DNA of 64,000 bases. Origin: Silicimonas algicola. GTDB taxonomy: Bacteria > Pseudomonadota > Alphaproteobacteria > Rhodobacterales > Rhodobacteraceae. The position numbers and the translations under genes are program-made. Each line of letters opens with the position of its first letter. The first letter of the stretch is position 1. The stretch lies in the NCBI RefSeq assembly GCF_003148765.1, contig NZ_QGGV01000003.1, forward strand, positions 306,171-370,170, given 5' to 3'. Shown piece by piece: positions 7,152 through 16,897 of this stretch. A model generated the notes under the pieces. It did no database searches, was not told the origin of the DNA, and saw only the letters and a program-made list of their open reading frames with translations.

Positions 7152-8411
7152 ATGGCGAACACGTCAGGCGATAGCAAGAACACCCTGTATTGCTCGTTCT
7201 GCGGAAAGAGCCAGCACGAAGTCCGCAAGCTGATCGCCGGTCCGACCGTGTTCATTTGCGACGAGTGCGTCGAACTCTGCATGGACATCATCCGAGAGGA
7301 AACCAAAGCCTCCGGCCTGAAGTCGTCCGACGGCGTTCCCGCCCCGCGCGAGATCTGCGACGTTCTCGACGACTATGTCATCGGGCAGATGCACGCGAAG
7401 CGCGTCCTGTCTGTGGCTGTCCACAATCACTACAAGCGCCTGAACCACGCGGGGAAGGGCGACATCGAACTCGCCAAGTCGAACATCCTGCTGATCGGCC
7501 CCACGGGCTGCGGCAAGACGCTTCTGGCGCAGACGCTGGCCCGTATCCTCGACGTGCCCTTCACGATGGCCGACGCGACGACGCTGACCGAGGCGGGCTA
7601 TGTCGGCGAGGATGTCGAGAACATCATCCTGAAGCTGCTCCAGGCGTCCGAATACAACGTCGAGCGGGCGCAGCGCGGCATCGTCTACATCGACGAGGTC
7701 GACAAGATCACGCGTAAGTCCGACAACCCGTCCATCACCCGCGACGTGTCGGGCGAGGGTGTTCAGCAGGCGCTTCTGAAGATCATGGAAGGCACCGTCG
7801 CCTCGGTGCCGCCGCAGGGCGGGCGCAAGCATCCGCAGCAGGAATTCCTTCAGGTCGACACGACGAACATCCTTTTCATCTGCGGCGGCGCCTTCGCGGG
7901 TCTCGACAGGATCATCGCGCAACGCGGCAAGGGCAGCGCCATGGGCTTCGGCGCGGACGTCCGCGACCCGAACGAAAAATCGATCGGACAACATTTTAAA
8001 GAGCTTGAGCCGGAAGACCTTCTCAAGTTCGGCCTCATCCCCGAATTCGTCGGCCGCCTTCCGGTTATCGCCACGCTCGAGGATCTGGACGAACCTGCGC
8101 TCGTGACCATCCTGACCGAGCCGAAGAACGCGCTGGTCAAGCAGTACCAGCGCCTGTTCGAGCTCGAGGACACGCAGCTGACCTTCACCGACGACGCGCT
8201 CAAGGCCATCGCCAAGCGCGCCATCGAGCGGAAGACGGGTGCGCGGGGCCTCAGGTCGATCATGGAGGCGATCCTCCTCGACACGATGTTCGAGCTTCCG
8301 GGCATGGACAGCGTGACCGAGGTCGTGGTCAACGAGGAAGCCGTCATGTCGGACGCGAAGCCCTTGATGATCCACGCGGATACGAAGAAAGAGCCGGCGA
8401 GCGCAGGCTGA
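7152..8411 (+). CDS. clpX: ATP-dependent Clp protease ATP-binding subunit ClpX, 419 aa
   Basis: The N-terminal zinc-binding domain is intact (YCSFCGKS at about residues 14-21 and ICDECVELC at about 37-45). The AAA+ module shows Walker A GPTGCGKT, the pore loop GYVGEDVEN, Walker B YIDEVDK and the C-terminal sensor region ([20 protein letters not shown]). ClpX unfolds substrates and delivers them to ClpP. A TTG two codons upstream is in frame, but ATG 7152 is the usual start. Length is standard. Confidence 0.97.
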   Translation: MANTSGDSKNTLYCSFCGKSQHEVRKLIAGPTVFICDECVELCMDIIREETKASGLKSSDGVPAPREICDVLDDYVIGQMHAKRVLSVAVHNHYKRLNHAGKGDIELAKSNILLIGPTGCGKTLLAQTLARILDVPFTMADATTLTEAGYVGEDVENIILKLLQASEYNVERAQRGIVYIDEVDKITRKSDNPSITRDVSGEGVQQALLKIMEGTVASVPPQGGRKHPQQEFLQVDTTNILFICGGAFAGLDRIIAQRGKGSAMGFGADVRDPNEKSIGQHFKELEPEDLLKFGLIPEFVGRLPVIATLEDLDEPALVTILTEPKNALVKQYQRLFELEDTQLTFTDDALKAIAKRAIERKTGARGLRSIMEAILLDTMFELPGMDSVTEVVVNEEAVMSDAKPLMIHADTKKEPASAG

Positions 8412-8442
8412 CACGCCCGCCGCGCCGGTTCGGAAGGTCCCC

Positions 8443-8826
8443 TTGGCCGTCACGCACATCTCCACCGGGTCGCCCTTCGAGGCGCAGATCGGCTATTCCC
8501 GCGCGGTGGTGGCCGACAGCTTCGTCTTCGTGGCGGGGACCACCGGGTATGACTATGCCACCATGACGATGCCGGTCAGCATCGAGGATCAATGCAGGAA
8601 CGCCCTGCAAACGATTGACCGCGCTTTGGAAAAGGCGGGGAGCGGTCTCGACCACGTCGTTCGCGTGACCTATATCGTTCCCGACCCGGCCGAGTGGCCC
8701 CTCTGCTGGCCCATCACGTCGCAGGCCTTCGCTACCGCGCGTCCTGCCGCCACCATGCTGTCGGCCGGCCTCCAGAACTCCGAGATGAAAATCGAGATCG
8801 AAGTCACGGCGCGCCTGCCGCGCTGA
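8443..8826 (+). CDS. RidA/YjgF-family protein, 127 aa
   Basis: The YjgF/RidA fold is recognised by FVFVAGTTGYDYATMTMPVS, the DQCRNALQTIDRALEKAG helix, HVVRVTYIV, and the active-site strand TARPAATMLSAGL. Family members hydrolyse reactive enamine/imine intermediates. This member belongs to a subgroup rather than canonical RidA. The start is TTG 8443, preceded by GGAAGG. The gene is just downstream of clpX with a 31-nt gap. Confidence 0.8.
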   Translation: MAVTHISTGSPFEAQIGYSRAVVADSFVFVAGTTGYDYATMTMPVSIEDQCRNALQTIDRALEKAGSGLDHVVRVTYIVPDPAEWPLCWPITSQAFATARPAATMLSAGLQNSEMKIEIEVTARLPR

Positions 8827-8952
8827 TCCTCTCGAATAGGCAGCTTCGCAACCGGCAGCCCGCCGCGCGGGCAGGGGCATCTCCCCTTGTTTCTCTGGAC
8901 CTTGCAGCGCCCTTGCGGCATACCCGGGCCAAGTCAGGCAGGAAAGGTCCAG

Positions 8953-9333
8953 ATGGGCATTCTCAACACGCTTCTCCGCTCGGTGACATGGTGGAACAGC
9001 CAGACGCTCGGGACCCAGTTCCACACCTGGCGCAAGGGCCAGAAGGTGGGCGAGGACAACCAGGGCAACATTTTCTATAAGTCCGCGAACGGGCGCCGGT
9101 GGGTCATCTTCAATGGCGAGGCCGAGGCGAGCCGCGTCGATCCCGAATGGCACGGCTGGCTGCACCACACCTGGGACGAGCCACCGACGACCTCGCCCCT
9201 GCCGCGCAAGACGTGGGAGAAGCCGCACCAGGAGAACCTGACCGGAACACCTGCGGCCTATGCGCCGCCGGGCTCGATCCGCAATCCTCAGCCGGTCGAA
9301 CGCACCGACTACGAGGCCTGGGTGCCGGAGTAG
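8953..9333 (+). CDS. NDUFA12-family NADH:ubiquinone oxidoreductase accessory subunit, 126 aa
   Basis: ATG 8953 follows AGGAAAGG. The sequence has the NDUFA12/B17.2 hallmarks: [13 protein letters not shown] near residues 31-43, [20 protein letters not shown], and [11 protein letters not shown]. This is the alphaproteobacterial supernumerary complex I subunit shared with mitochondria. It is followed after 3 nt by the MCE gene. Confidence 0.93.
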   Translation: MGILNTLLRSVTWWNSQTLGTQFHTWRKGQKVGEDNQGNIFYKSANGRRWVIFNGEAEASRVDPEWHGWLHHTWDEPPTTSPLPRKTWEKPHQENLTGTPAAYAPPGSIRNPQPVERTDYEAWVPE

Positions 9334-9336
9334 ACC

Positions 9337-9801
9337 ATGTCCGAGAACGTCACCGAAGTCCTGACCGGAGCCGGCGTCCTAGCCCTTGCCGCCGGGTTCC
9401 TGATCTACATGGGGCAGGTCGGCGGAATCGGCCTCGGCACCGGCGACCGCGCGACCTACACCGCCTCGTTCCGCACGGCCGAAGGCGTATCGGTCGGAAC
9501 CGACGTGCGCCTTGCGGGCGTCAAGGTCGGCAGCGTGGCGAACATGCGCCTCGATCCCCAGACCTTCCGCGCCGAGACCGTCATCGCGGTCGAGGACGAG
9601 TTGCTGCTGCCAGAGGACACGGCGGTCATCATCGCCTCCGAAGGCCTCTTGGGTGGCTCCTACGTCGAGATCCTGCCGGGCGGCTCGCCCGTGAACCTCG
9701 ATCCGGGGTCCGAGATCGAGGACACGCAGAGCTCGGTCTCGGTTGTCGAGTTGTTGCTCAAATTCGTGGGCGGCGGCGGCGACGAGGCGGCGGCGGAATG
9801 A
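9337..9801 (+). CDS. MCE-domain protein, MlaD-like, 154 aa
   Basis: One N-terminal membrane helix (EVLTGAGVLALAAGFLIYMG) is followed by a single MCE/MlaD domain (YTASFRTAEGVSVGTDVRLA near 47-66, ASEGLLGGSYVEILPGG near 108-124). MlaD hexamers act in phospholipid transport between inner and outer membrane. Other mla genes are absent here. The C-terminal GGGGDEAAAE tail is short and disordered. The stop overlaps the next start (ATGATG). Confidence 0.9.
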   Translation: MSENVTEVLTGAGVLALAAGFLIYMGQVGGIGLGTGDRATYTASFRTAEGVSVGTDVRLAGVKVGSVANMRLDPQTFRAETVIAVEDELLLPEDTAVIIASEGLLGGSYVEILPGGSPVNLDPGSEIEDTQSSVSVVELLLKFVGGGGDEAAAE

Positions 9802-10328
9802 TGCGGGCGCTGGCGATCCTCGCGCTCCTGACCGGCGCGGCCACGGCGCAAGAGGCCATCGAGGCGGCCCCGCTCGACGACGGCGTCGACCAGCCGCAGA
9901 TCATCCTTTTGCCGGAAGGCTCGTCACAGGGTCAGATCGTCGTCCGCGAGGACGGTTCCGAGGCGGTCATCACCTCCCCCATCGACGGCTCGTCGGTCGC
10001 GGTGCCCGACGTGCAGGCGAACACCATTCAGGCCAGGTCCGCGCCGGGCGCCCTGCTCAAGGGGCTCGACAAGGTGTCGGGAGAGGTCACCGACCTCGAG
10101 ATGAAGATCGGCGAGACGGCGCAGGTCGGCCGCATCGCCGTGACCGTGGGCGACTGCCGCTATCCCGAGGACAATCCCGCGGGCGAAGGCTACGCCTGGG
10201 TCAAGATCGAGGATCCGTCGCACGGGACGGTCCTGTTCCAGGGTTGGATGATCGCGTCCAGCCCGGCGCTGAACGCGCTCGACCATCCTCGCTACGACGT
10301 GTGGGTCATTCGCTGCACGACGGCCTGA
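9798..10328 (+). CDS. DUF2155-domain secreted protein, 176 aa
   Basis: A short signal peptide (MMRALAILALLTGAATAQEA) precedes an acidic linker and then the DUF2155 region (KVSGEVTDLEMKIGETAQVG near 94-113, VGDCRYPEDNPAGEGYAWV, and LFQGWMIASSPALNALDHPR near the end). The product is presumably periplasmic. Function is unknown; in alphaproteobacteria it is typically found beside NDUFA12, as here. Its last 37 bases overlap the convergent aat gene. Confidence 0.85.
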   Translation: MMRALAILALLTGAATAQEAIEAAPLDDGVDQPQIILLPEGSSQGQIVVREDGSEAVITSPIDGSSVAVPDVQANTIQARSAPGALLKGLDKVSGEVTDLEMKIGETAQVGRIAVTVGDCRYPEDNPAGEGYAWVKIEDPSHGTVLFQGWMIASSPALNALDHPRYDVWVIRCTTA

Positions 10329-10936
10329 AGGTCGCCGTCCATCGCGATTGCATCGATGCTAGCGCGATCCGCCAGTGCGCGGGCGAGACGGGCCCGATAG
10401 GCGGCGCGCGTGATCTCGACACCGCCCAGTGACGCCAGGTGCGGCGTCAGGAACTGCGTGTCGAACAAGGTGAAGCCGCACCGTCTCAGGTGATCGAGCG
10501 CCGCCGCGAGCACCATCTTCGAGCCATCGGTGACGCGCGAGAACATGCTTTCCCCGAAGAACGCGCCGCCGAGCGCAATGCCGTACATGCCGCCTGCCAG
10601 CTTTTCGCCCTCCCACACCTCGAAGGAGTGCGCCGGTCCCAGGGCGTGCAGGTCCAGCATCAGGTCGCGGATCGTCCCGTTGATCCAGGTCTCGTCTCGG
10701 TCGGCACAGCCGTCCAGCACCTGCGGGAACGACCTGTCGAGCGTGGCGCGGAAGCGTCCCGACCGCATCCGCCGCGCCAGAGACCGCGACATGCGGAAGC
10801 CATCGAGAGGAAGGATGCCGCGCCGTTCGGGATCGACCCAAAAGATCTCCGACGCATCGCGCGTCTCGGCCATCGGAAAGACGCCGGCCGCATAGGCGCC
10901 GAGCAGAAGCTCGGGCGTCAGGCGGCGGTCGGACAC
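10292..10936 (-). CDS. aat: Leucyl/phenylalanyl-tRNA--protein transferase, 214 aa
   Basis: The family motifs are present: LLLGAYAAGVFPMAE near residues 10-24, FWVDPERRGILPLD, GLY-like WINGTIRDL, and HSFEVWEGEKLAGGMYGIAL near 103-122, followed by FFGESMFSR. The enzyme adds Leu or Phe to proteins with N-terminal Arg or Lys, marking them for ClpAP. It is the last gene after accBC on this strand and overlaps the end of the DUF2155 gene. Confidence 0.95.
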   Translation of the reverse strand: MSDRRLTPELLLGAYAAGVFPMAETRDASEIFWVDPERRGILPLDGFRMSRSLARRMRSGRFRATLDRSFPQVLDGCADRDETWINGTIRDLMLDLHALGPAHSFEVWEGEKLAGGMYGIALGGAFFGESMFSRVTDGSKMVLAAALDHLRRCGFTLFDTQFLTPHLASLGGVEITRAAYRARLARALADRASIDAIAMDGDLQAVVQRMTHTS

Positions 10937-10943
10937 TCCCGCC

Positions 10944-12290
10944 TCACTTGACGTTGGCGGCGAGCCATTTTTCCAACCAGTGGATGTTGTAGTTGCCCTG
11001 TTGGATGTCCGGCTCCTCGAGAAGCGCGGCGAACAGCGGAATGGTCGTGTCGATGCCGTCGATGATGAGTTCGGACAAGGCCCGCGAAAGGCGCGCCAGC
11101 GCCTCGGGCCGGTCGCGGCCGTGGACGATCAGCTTGCCGATCAGGGAATCGTAGTAGGGCGGGATCGAGTAGCCGTCGTAGAGCGCGGAATCGATCCGAA
11201 CGCCCAGGCCGCCCGGCGCGTGGTACTGCGTGATCCGCCCCGGCGACGGCGAGAAATTGGGCAGCTTTTCGGCGTTGAGCCGGATCTCGATGGCGTGGCC
11301 GTTGATCGTAAGCTCGTCCTGCGTGAAGGACATGGGCAGCCCTTCGGCCACGCGGATCTGCTCACGCACGAGATCGATACCGAAGATCGCCTCGGTTACC
11401 GGATGCTCGACCTGGAGGCGCGTGTTCATCTCGATGAAGTAGAACTCGCCGTCCTCGTAGAGGAACTCGATGGTGCCCGCGCCCGAGTAGCCCAGGTCGC
11501 CGACGGCGTCGGCGCAGATCTTGCCGATCCGCGCGCGCTCTTCGGGCGAGATGGAGGGGCCGGGGGCCTCTTCGAAGACCTTCTGATGCCGGCGCTGAAG
11601 CGAGCAGTCCCGTTCGCCCAGGTGGACCGCGCGGCCCTTGCCGTCGCCGAAGACCTGGATTTCGATGTGACGCGGTTTCTGGAGGTACTTCTCGATATAG
11701 ACCTCGTCGTTGCCGAAGGCGGCCTTCGCCTCGGACCGCGCCGTGCGAAAGGCGTTCTCCATCTCGGCCGCCGACTTCGCCAGCTTCATGCCGCGCCCGC
11801 CGCCGCCGGCCGTGGCCTTGACGATGACGGGATAGCCGAACTCCTCGCCGATGCGCTTCGCCGCTTCGAGGTCAGGCACACCGCCTTCCGAGCCGGGAAC
11901 GACAGGGATGCCCAGCTTCTTGGCGGTTTCCTTCGCCGTGATCTTGTCGCCCATGATGCGGATGTGCTCGGCCGAGGGGCCGATGAAGGTCAGTTCGTGA
12001 TCCTCGACGATCTGCACGAAGTTCGCGTTCTCGGACAGAAAGCCGTAGCCGGGGTGGATCGCCTGCGCGCCGGTGATCTCGCAGGCCGAGATGATGGCGG
12101 GGATCGACAGGTAGGACTGGTTGCCCGGCGGCGGGCCGATGCAGACGCTCTCATCCGCCATGCGGACATGCATGGCGTCGACATCGGCGGTCGAGTGAAC
12201 CGCGACCGACTTGATGCCCATCTCGCGGCAGGCACGGATGACGCGGAGCGCGATTTCTCCGCGGTTGGCGATCAGGATCTTGTCGAACAT
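10944..12290 (-). CDS. accC: Acetyl-CoA carboxylase biotin carboxylase subunit, 448 aa
   Basis: Full-length biotin carboxylase: N-terminal Rossmann-like [20 protein letters not shown], an ATP-grasp with the glycine loop [14 protein letters not shown] near 163-176, and catalytic [16 protein letters not shown] near 286-301. With AccB it carboxylates biotin in the first step of fatty acid synthesis. It starts 4 nt after accB, so the two are co-transcribed. accA and accD are elsewhere. Confidence 0.97.
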   Translation of the reverse strand: MFDKILIANRGEIALRVIRACREMGIKSVAVHSTADVDAMHVRMADESVCIGPPPGNQSYLSIPAIISACEITGAQAIHPGYGFLSENANFVQIVEDHELTFIGPSAEHIRIMGDKITAKETAKKLGIPVVPGSEGGVPDLEAAKRIGEEFGYPVIVKATAGGGGRGMKLAKSAAEMENAFRTARSEAKAAFGNDEVYIEKYLQKPRHIEIQVFGDGKGRAVHLGERDCSLQRRHQKVFEEAPGPSISPEERARIGKICADAVGDLGYSGAGTIEFLYEDGEFYFIEMNTRLQVEHPVTEAIFGIDLVREQIRVAEGLPMSFTQDELTINGHAIEIRLNAEKLPNFSPSPGRITQYHAPGGLGVRIDSALYDGYSIPPYYDSLIGKLIVHGRDRPEALARLSRALSELIIDGIDTTIPLFAALLEEPDIQQGNYNIHWLEKWLAANVK

Positions 12291-12294
12291 GCGC

Positions 12295-12795
12295 CTACGC
12301 CACGACCATCAGGGGGGCGCCGAATTCGACGGGAGCGCCGTCCTCGATCAGGATGCGCTTCACGGTGCCCGAATGGGGTGCCGGGATCTGGTTCATGGTC
12401 TTCATCGCCTCGACGATGCAGAGGGTCTGTCCCTCGCTTACCTGGTCGCCCACCTTGATGAAGGCGGCGGCCCCCGGCTCGGGCGAGAGGTAAGCGGTGC
12501 CGACCATGGGCGACTTGACAACCCCCGGCAGGTTCGCCGGATCGTCGTCGGTCGAGGGGGCTTGCGGCGTGGCGGGTGTTGCGGGGGGCGTGGGCGGCTG
12601 AGGCATGGAATGCTGCGGCGCCTGGATGACCTGCTGCACGGGTGTCGGCGCCACGATGCGGCTGACGCGGATGTTGAGGCTCCCCTCGTCGGGATAGTCG
12701 CGCTTGACTTGCAGCTCCGAGAGATCGTTCTCGCTCAGAAGTTCCGCCAAAGCCTTGATGAACTCGACGTCGTCGTCGTGCGATCGCTTGGTCAT
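12295..12795 (-). CDS. accB: Acetyl-CoA carboxylase biotin carboxyl carrier protein, 166 aa
   Basis: A C-terminal biotinyl domain contains the lysine target motif [11 protein letters not shown] near residues 128-138. A Pro/Ala-rich flexible linker (near residues 60-85) connects it to the N-terminal helical segment [20 protein letters not shown]. Length is normal for AccB. It precedes accC in a two-gene operon divergent from preT. Confidence 0.97.
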   Translation of the reverse strand: MTKRSHDDDVEFIKALAELLSENDLSELQVKRDYPDEGSLNIRVSRIVAPTPVQQVIQAPQHSMPQPPTPPATPATPQAPSTDDDPANLPGVVKSPMVGTAYLSPEPGAAAFIKVGDQVSEGQTLCIVEAMKTMNQIPAPHSGTVKRILIEDGAPVEFGAPLMVVA

Positions 12796-12895
12796 TCTTG
12801 CCCCTCGGCTGCCCGGTTCTGCATCGTTCTTGTGCGGGCACTTATACGGAACGGGCGGGCCGAGGAAAAGCGCCTCGCTCGAAAGGCCTGGAAAA

Positions 12896-12911
12896 TTTAC
12901 CAGTTGATAAA
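12896..12911. promoter_or_regulatory. Degenerate RutR-type operator upstream of preT
   Basis: TTTACCAGTTGATAAA matches 11 of the 14 specified bases of the E. coli RutR consensus TTGACCA-NN-TGGTCAA. It lies about 50 nt before the preT start, in the promoter region shared with divergent accB. The stronger site at 16898 supports local RutR control. Confidence 0.45.
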
Positions 12912-12960
12912 ATTTCGGCCTGTGGCAGTCTTTCGGTCAAGGACAGACAGGGAGACCTTC

Positions 12961-14304
12961 ATGTCGAACACGCCACGCACACCCGGAGTGGTTCCGGGCC
13001 GCCTGGACCGGGACGCGCTATCGCTCAACTTCGGCGATCTTCATCCGCCTCTCGACGACCACGAGGCGATGGTGGCGGCCGACCGCTGCTATTTCTGCTT
13101 CGACGCGCCCTGCGTGACGGCGTGTCCGACGTCGATCGACATCCCCTTGTTCATCCGCCAGATCCAGGCCGACAACCCGGGCGGCGCCGCGAAGACGATC
13201 TTCGAGGCGAACATCCTCGGCGGCATGTGCGCCCGCGTCTGCCCGACCGAACAGCTTTGCGAGGAAGCCTGCGTCCGCGAGGCGGCCGAAGGACGGCCGG
13301 TCCAGATCGGGCGGCTTCAGCGCTATGCGACCGACACGCTCATGGCCGCGGGCGTTCATCCCTTCACCCGCGCCGCACCCACTGGCAAGCGGATTGCGGT
13401 CGTGGGAGCGGGACCGGCGGGGCTGGCCTGCGCGCATCGCCTCGCCCTTCACGGCCACGACGTCGTCATGTTCGACGCGAAGGAAAAGCCGGGCGGGCTG
13501 AACGAATACGGCATCGCCAGCTACAAGACGGTCGAGGGTTTCGCCCAGGCCGAGGTCGAGTGGCTGATGCAGATCGGCGGCATCGAGTTGCGGACCGGCC
13601 AGCGTCTGGGGCACGAACTGACGCTCGACGACCTGCGCGGTGAATATGACGCCGTTTTCCTGGGTGTGGGCCTTGCGGGCGTCAACGCGCTCAGGACCGA
13701 GGGCGAGGAACACGCGCATGTCCGTGACGCCGTCGACTTCATCGGCGAGTTGCGCCAGTCGCCCGACCTGACGCGCATGGCCGTGGGCCGCGACGTCGTG
13801 GTTATCGGCGGCGGCATGACGGCGGTCGACGCGGCGGTCCAGTCGAAGCTTCTGGGGGCGGAAAGCGTGACGCTGGTCTACCGCCGCGGACGCGAGGCCA
13901 TGTCGGCCTCGAGTTTCGAGCAGGACCTCGCGGCCTCGAAGGGTGTCCGCATCATCTCAGGTGCGGCGCCCGTGCGTCTGATCGGCGACGCGCACGTCGC
14001 GGGGGTCGAATTCGCCTATACGCAAGACGGCCCCGACGGCCTGCGTCTCAGCGACGAGACCTTCACGCTGAAGGCCGACCAAGTGCTGAAGGCCATCGGC
14101 CAGCATCTCGACGGGGTCCCGGGCGGGCTCGACCTCGAGGGGTTGAAGATCGCGGTCCAGGGTCCGGGGCGCACTTCGGTTCCCGGTGTGTGGGCCGGCG
14201 GCGACTGTGCGCGCGGCGGCGACGACCTGACCGTGACTGCGGTGAAGGAGGGCCGGGACGCGGCCGAGGACATTCATGCGCTCCTGAGCCGAGCGGGGAG
14301 GTAG
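12961..14304 (+). CDS. preT: NAD-dependent dihydropyrimidine dehydrogenase, FAD/FeS subunit PreT, 447 aa
   Basis: The N-terminal [4Fe-4S]-binding helical domain (CYFCFDAPCVTACPTSIDIP near 43-62, then CARVCPTEQLCEEACVREA near 90-108) is followed by a GltD-like flavin oxidoreductase: FAD loop VVGAGPAGLACAHRL near 146-160 and NAD loop VVIGGGMTAVDAA near 281-293. PreT passes electrons from NADH to PreA, which reduces uracil or thymine to the dihydropyrimidine. ATG 12961 is chosen because the longer upstream reading frame is antisense to accB. Confidence 0.94.
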   Translation: MSNTPRTPGVVPGRLDRDALSLNFGDLHPPLDDHEAMVAADRCYFCFDAPCVTACPTSIDIPLFIRQIQADNPGGAAKTIFEANILGGMCARVCPTEQLCEEACVREAAEGRPVQIGRLQRYATDTLMAAGVHPFTRAAPTGKRIAVVGAGPAGLACAHRLALHGHDVVMFDAKEKPGGLNEYGIASYKTVEGFAQAEVEWLMQIGGIELRTGQRLGHELTLDDLRGEYDAVFLGVGLAGVNALRTEGEEHAHVRDAVDFIGELRQSPDLTRMAVGRDVVVIGGGMTAVDAAVQSKLLGAESVTLVYRRGREAMSASSFEQDLAASKGVRIISGAAPVRLIGDAHVAGVEFAYTQDGPDGLRLSDETFTLKADQVLKAIGQHLDGVPGGLDLEGLKIAVQGPGRTSVPGVWAGGDCARGGDDLTVTAVKEGRDAAEDIHALLSRAGR

Positions 14305-14308
14305 AACT

Positions 14309-15613
14309 ATGGCCGATCTTTCCACGAACTTCGTAGGCATCAAGAGCCCGAACCCGTTCTGGCTGGCCTCGGCGCCGCCGACGGACAAGGAGTACAATGT
14401 CCGCCGCGCCTTCGAGGCGGGGTGGGGCGGGGTGGTCTGGAAGACGCTCGGCGAGGAAGGCCCGCCGATCGTCAACGTCAACGGCCCGCGTTACGGCGTG
14501 ATCCACGGGGCGGACCGCCGCGTACTGGGGATCAACAACATCGAGCTGATCACCGACCGGCCGCTGCAGACGAACCTCGACGAGATGGCGCGCGTGAAGC
14601 GCGACTTCCCGGACCGGGCGCTGATCGCCTCGATCATGGTGCCCTGCGAGGAACATGCATGGAAGGCGATCCTGCCACGTGTCGAGGACACCGGCTGCGA
14701 CGGGATCGAGCTGAACTTCGGCTGTCCGCACGGGATGAGCGAGCGCGGCATGGGCTCGGCCGTGGGGCAGGTGCCCGAATACATCCAGATGGTCGCCGAG
14801 TGGTGCAAGGCCTACACCTATCTGCCGGTCATCGTGAAGCTGACGCCCAACATCACCGACATCCGCTATCCGGCAAGAGCCGCGAAGCGCGGCGGGGCCG
14901 ACGCGGTCAGCCTCATCAACACGATCTCGTCGATCACGAGCGTAAACCTCGACACCATGAGCCCCGAGCCCTCGATCGACGGGAAGGGCTCGCACGGAGG
15001 CTATTGCGGCCCGGCGGTGAAGCCGATCGCCCTAAACATGGTGGCCGAGATCGCGCGCGACGACGAGACGCGCGGACTGCCGATCAGCGGCATCGGCGGC
15101 GTCACCACCTGGCGCGACGCGGCCGAATTCCTCAGCCTCGGCGCGGGCTCGGTGCAGGTCTGCACGGCCGCGATGGTCTATGGCTTCGGCATCATCAAGG
15201 AGATGACGGCGGGCCTGTCGGACTGGATGGACGAGAAGGGCTATACCAGCGTGTCGAAGGTGACGGGCCGGGCGGTGCCGAACGTGACGGACTGGCAGTA
15301 CCTGAACCTGAACTTCGTCACCAAGGCGCGGATCGACCAGGATCTCTGCATCAAGTGCGGCCGCTGCTATGCCGCCTGCGAGGATACCTCGCACCAGGCC
15401 ATCGCGATCAACCCAGGGAGGGTCTTCGAGGTGAAGGACGACGAATGCGTTGCCTGCAACCTCTGCATCGACGTCTGCCCGGTCGAGGACTGCATCACGA
15501 TGGAACGGCTGGCGCCCGGCACGGTCGATCCCCGCACGGGTCGCAGGGTGGAGGCGAATTACGCCAACTGGACGACGCATCCCAACAACCCGATGTCGAA
15601 GGCAGCGGAATAG
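14309..15613 (+). CDS. preA: NAD-dependent dihydropyrimidine dehydrogenase catalytic subunit PreA, 434 aa
   Basis: A dihydroorotate-dehydrogenase-like FMN barrel (LSTNFVGIKSPNPFWLASAP at residues 4-23, GIELNFGCPHGMSERGMGSA near 131-150) is followed by a C-terminal ferredoxin domain with two clusters (CIKCGRCYAACED near 346-358 and CVACNLCIDVCPVEDC near 379-394). It carries out the first step of reductive pyrimidine degradation. It is 4 nt downstream of preT. Confidence 0.96.
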   Translation: MADLSTNFVGIKSPNPFWLASAPPTDKEYNVRRAFEAGWGGVVWKTLGEEGPPIVNVNGPRYGVIHGADRRVLGINNIELITDRPLQTNLDEMARVKRDFPDRALIASIMVPCEEHAWKAILPRVEDTGCDGIELNFGCPHGMSERGMGSAVGQVPEYIQMVAEWCKAYTYLPVIVKLTPNITDIRYPARAAKRGGADAVSLINTISSITSVNLDTMSPEPSIDGKGSHGGYCGPAVKPIALNMVAEIARDDETRGLPISGIGGVTTWRDAAEFLSLGAGSVQVCTAAMVYGFGIIKEMTAGLSDWMDEKGYTSVSKVTGRAVPNVTDWQYLNLNFVTKARIDQDLCIKCGRCYAACEDTSHQAIAINPGRVFEVKDDECVACNLCIDVCPVEDCITMERLAPGTVDPRTGRRVEANYANWTTHPNNPMSKAAE

Positions 15614-15634
15614 CGGAGGCTCTGGCGCCCTGCG

Positions 15635-16156
15635 TCAGTTGCGGACGTCGACGGTCGCCCTGTCGCGCGGCGACGCCAGCGCGCGCGTCTCGCTGAAGCT
15701 CGCCTCGGCCCGTTCGGTCGGCGTCGGCGGCGGATCGACGCGGTCCGGTGCGGGGCGCGGTGTCGCTTCGTCTGCCGACGGCTCCCGCGGCGCTTCGGCG
15801 ACGCGATCGTTTGCGGGCGGTGCAGCCACCTCGTCCGGCGGATCGAGGGCCACGCGCGCCTGTCGTTCCAGCGGGCTTTCCTCGAATGCGGGCGGCGGGC
15901 CTGCTGGCGCGTCTTTCCACGCCACAGGGCGGTCGCTCGACTCGGCGCGTTCCTGATCGCGCAGGCGCGGCGCGACCGTGGACTGTTCGGCAGCCTTGGC
16001 GGCGTCGACCGTCTCGGAGCGCACGGCCGACGATCCGGCCTCGCCCGCGCTGGCGCGCGTGGTTTCAGGCGTCTGCGTCGTCTTCTGTGCCGTCTGAGCG
16101 GCGACCGGATGCGGCGGCCGGACGGCCGCGATCGGTGCGGGAGCAGCGGGAATCAT
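15635..16156 (-). CDS. Hypothetical Ala/Pro/Glu-rich disordered protein, 173 aa
   Basis: A reading frame from ATG 16156 encodes a low-complexity, apparently unstructured protein with no signal peptide, membrane helix or recognisable domain (e.g. APPANDRVAEAPREPSADEA). It fills the space between preA (convergent) and the rutR-like gene on the same strand. Composition alone cannot prove it is translated. Some Rhodobacteraceae carry similar disordered proteins, but I cannot name a family. Confidence 0.4.
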   Translation of the reverse strand: MIPAAPAPIAAVRPPHPVAAQTAQKTTQTPETTRASAGEAGSSAVRSETVDAAKAAEQSTVAPRLRDQERAESSDRPVAWKDAPAGPPPAFEESPLERQARVALDPPDEVAAPPANDRVAEAPREPSADEATPRPAPDRVDPPPTPTERAEASFSETRALASPRDRATVDVRN

Positions 16157-16217
16157 GGCCCAACGTCCTCTCTCAATCCCCCAATGGGAGCCTAAGCGAC
16201 GAAAGGTTGGAGAAGAG

Positions 16218-16841
16218 TTAAAGCTGACGCGGATCGAGGGCGCGGCGATAGAAGGCGGACAGGAAAGTCGCGGCATCGTCCATGTGTGCGTCGCCTTCGG
16301 GCTTCAGGATGGAGCAGACCTGCGTGTTGAAGTCGGCGTAGTGCTGCGTCGTGGCCCAGATCGAGAAGATCAGGTGATAGGGGTCGAGCGCCGCAATGCG
16401 CCCCGTGTCGATCCAGCGCGTCACAAGCGCTGCCTTGTCGTCGACGAGACGGCGCAGCGGGCCTTCGATCTGTTCGAGGATCCTTGGTGCGCCCTGCACG
16501 ATCTCCTGCGCGAAGAGGCGGCTTTCGCGGGGCATGTCGCGGCTCATCTGAAGTTTGCGCATGACGTAGCCCACGATCTCGTCCACCGGGTCGCCCGCCT
16601 CGTCGAGCGCGCGAAGGGGATCGAGCCAGGTGTCGAGAAGCGTCGACAGAAGCTCGGAATAGATCGCCTCCTTCGACGCGAAGTAATAAAGAAGGTTCGG
16701 CTTCGACAGACCGGCCGTCTCCGCGATCTGGTCCAGCGTCGCGCCTCGGAAGCCCTCGGCCGAGAACACGGCGAGGGCGGCGTCGAGAATGGTCTCGCGG
16801 TTCTTCTTCTGGATGCGGGTGCGCGGTCGCTCGACGTTCAC
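16218..16841 (-). CDS. rutR: TetR-family regulator, RutR type, 207 aa
   Basis: The N-terminal TetR helix-turn-helix is clear (ILDAALAVFSAEGFRGATLD near residues 18-37, QIAETAGLSKPNLLYYFASK near 38-57). The C-terminal domain with LFAQEIVQGAPRILEQIEGP, WIDTGRIAALDPYHLIFSIW and TQHYADF matches RutR, the uracil/thymine-responsive regulator. A palindrome of RutR type lies in the intergenic region to the divergent aminotransferase. Likely role: pyrimidine-relieved repression of this catabolic cluster. Specificity is inferred from family and context. Confidence 0.85.
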   Translation of the reverse strand: MNVERPRTRIQKKNRETILDAALAVFSAEGFRGATLDQIAETAGLSKPNLLYYFASKEAIYSELLSTLLDTWLDPLRALDEAGDPVDEIVGYVMRKLQMSRDMPRESRLFAQEIVQGAPRILEQIEGPLRRLVDDKAALVTRWIDTGRIAALDPYHLIFSIWATTQHYADFNTQVCSILKPEGDAHMDDAATFLSAFYRRALDPRQL

Positions 16842-16897
16842 TCTCGATCCTCTCCGGTGCTGCTCTTGACTGCCCTCATGCCTCTGCTAGCGTCCTC

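Noticed and set aside
12211-12960. N-terminal extension of the preT frame
   Set aside because: The extra 250 codons are antisense to accB and accC. PreT homology starts at ATG 12961.
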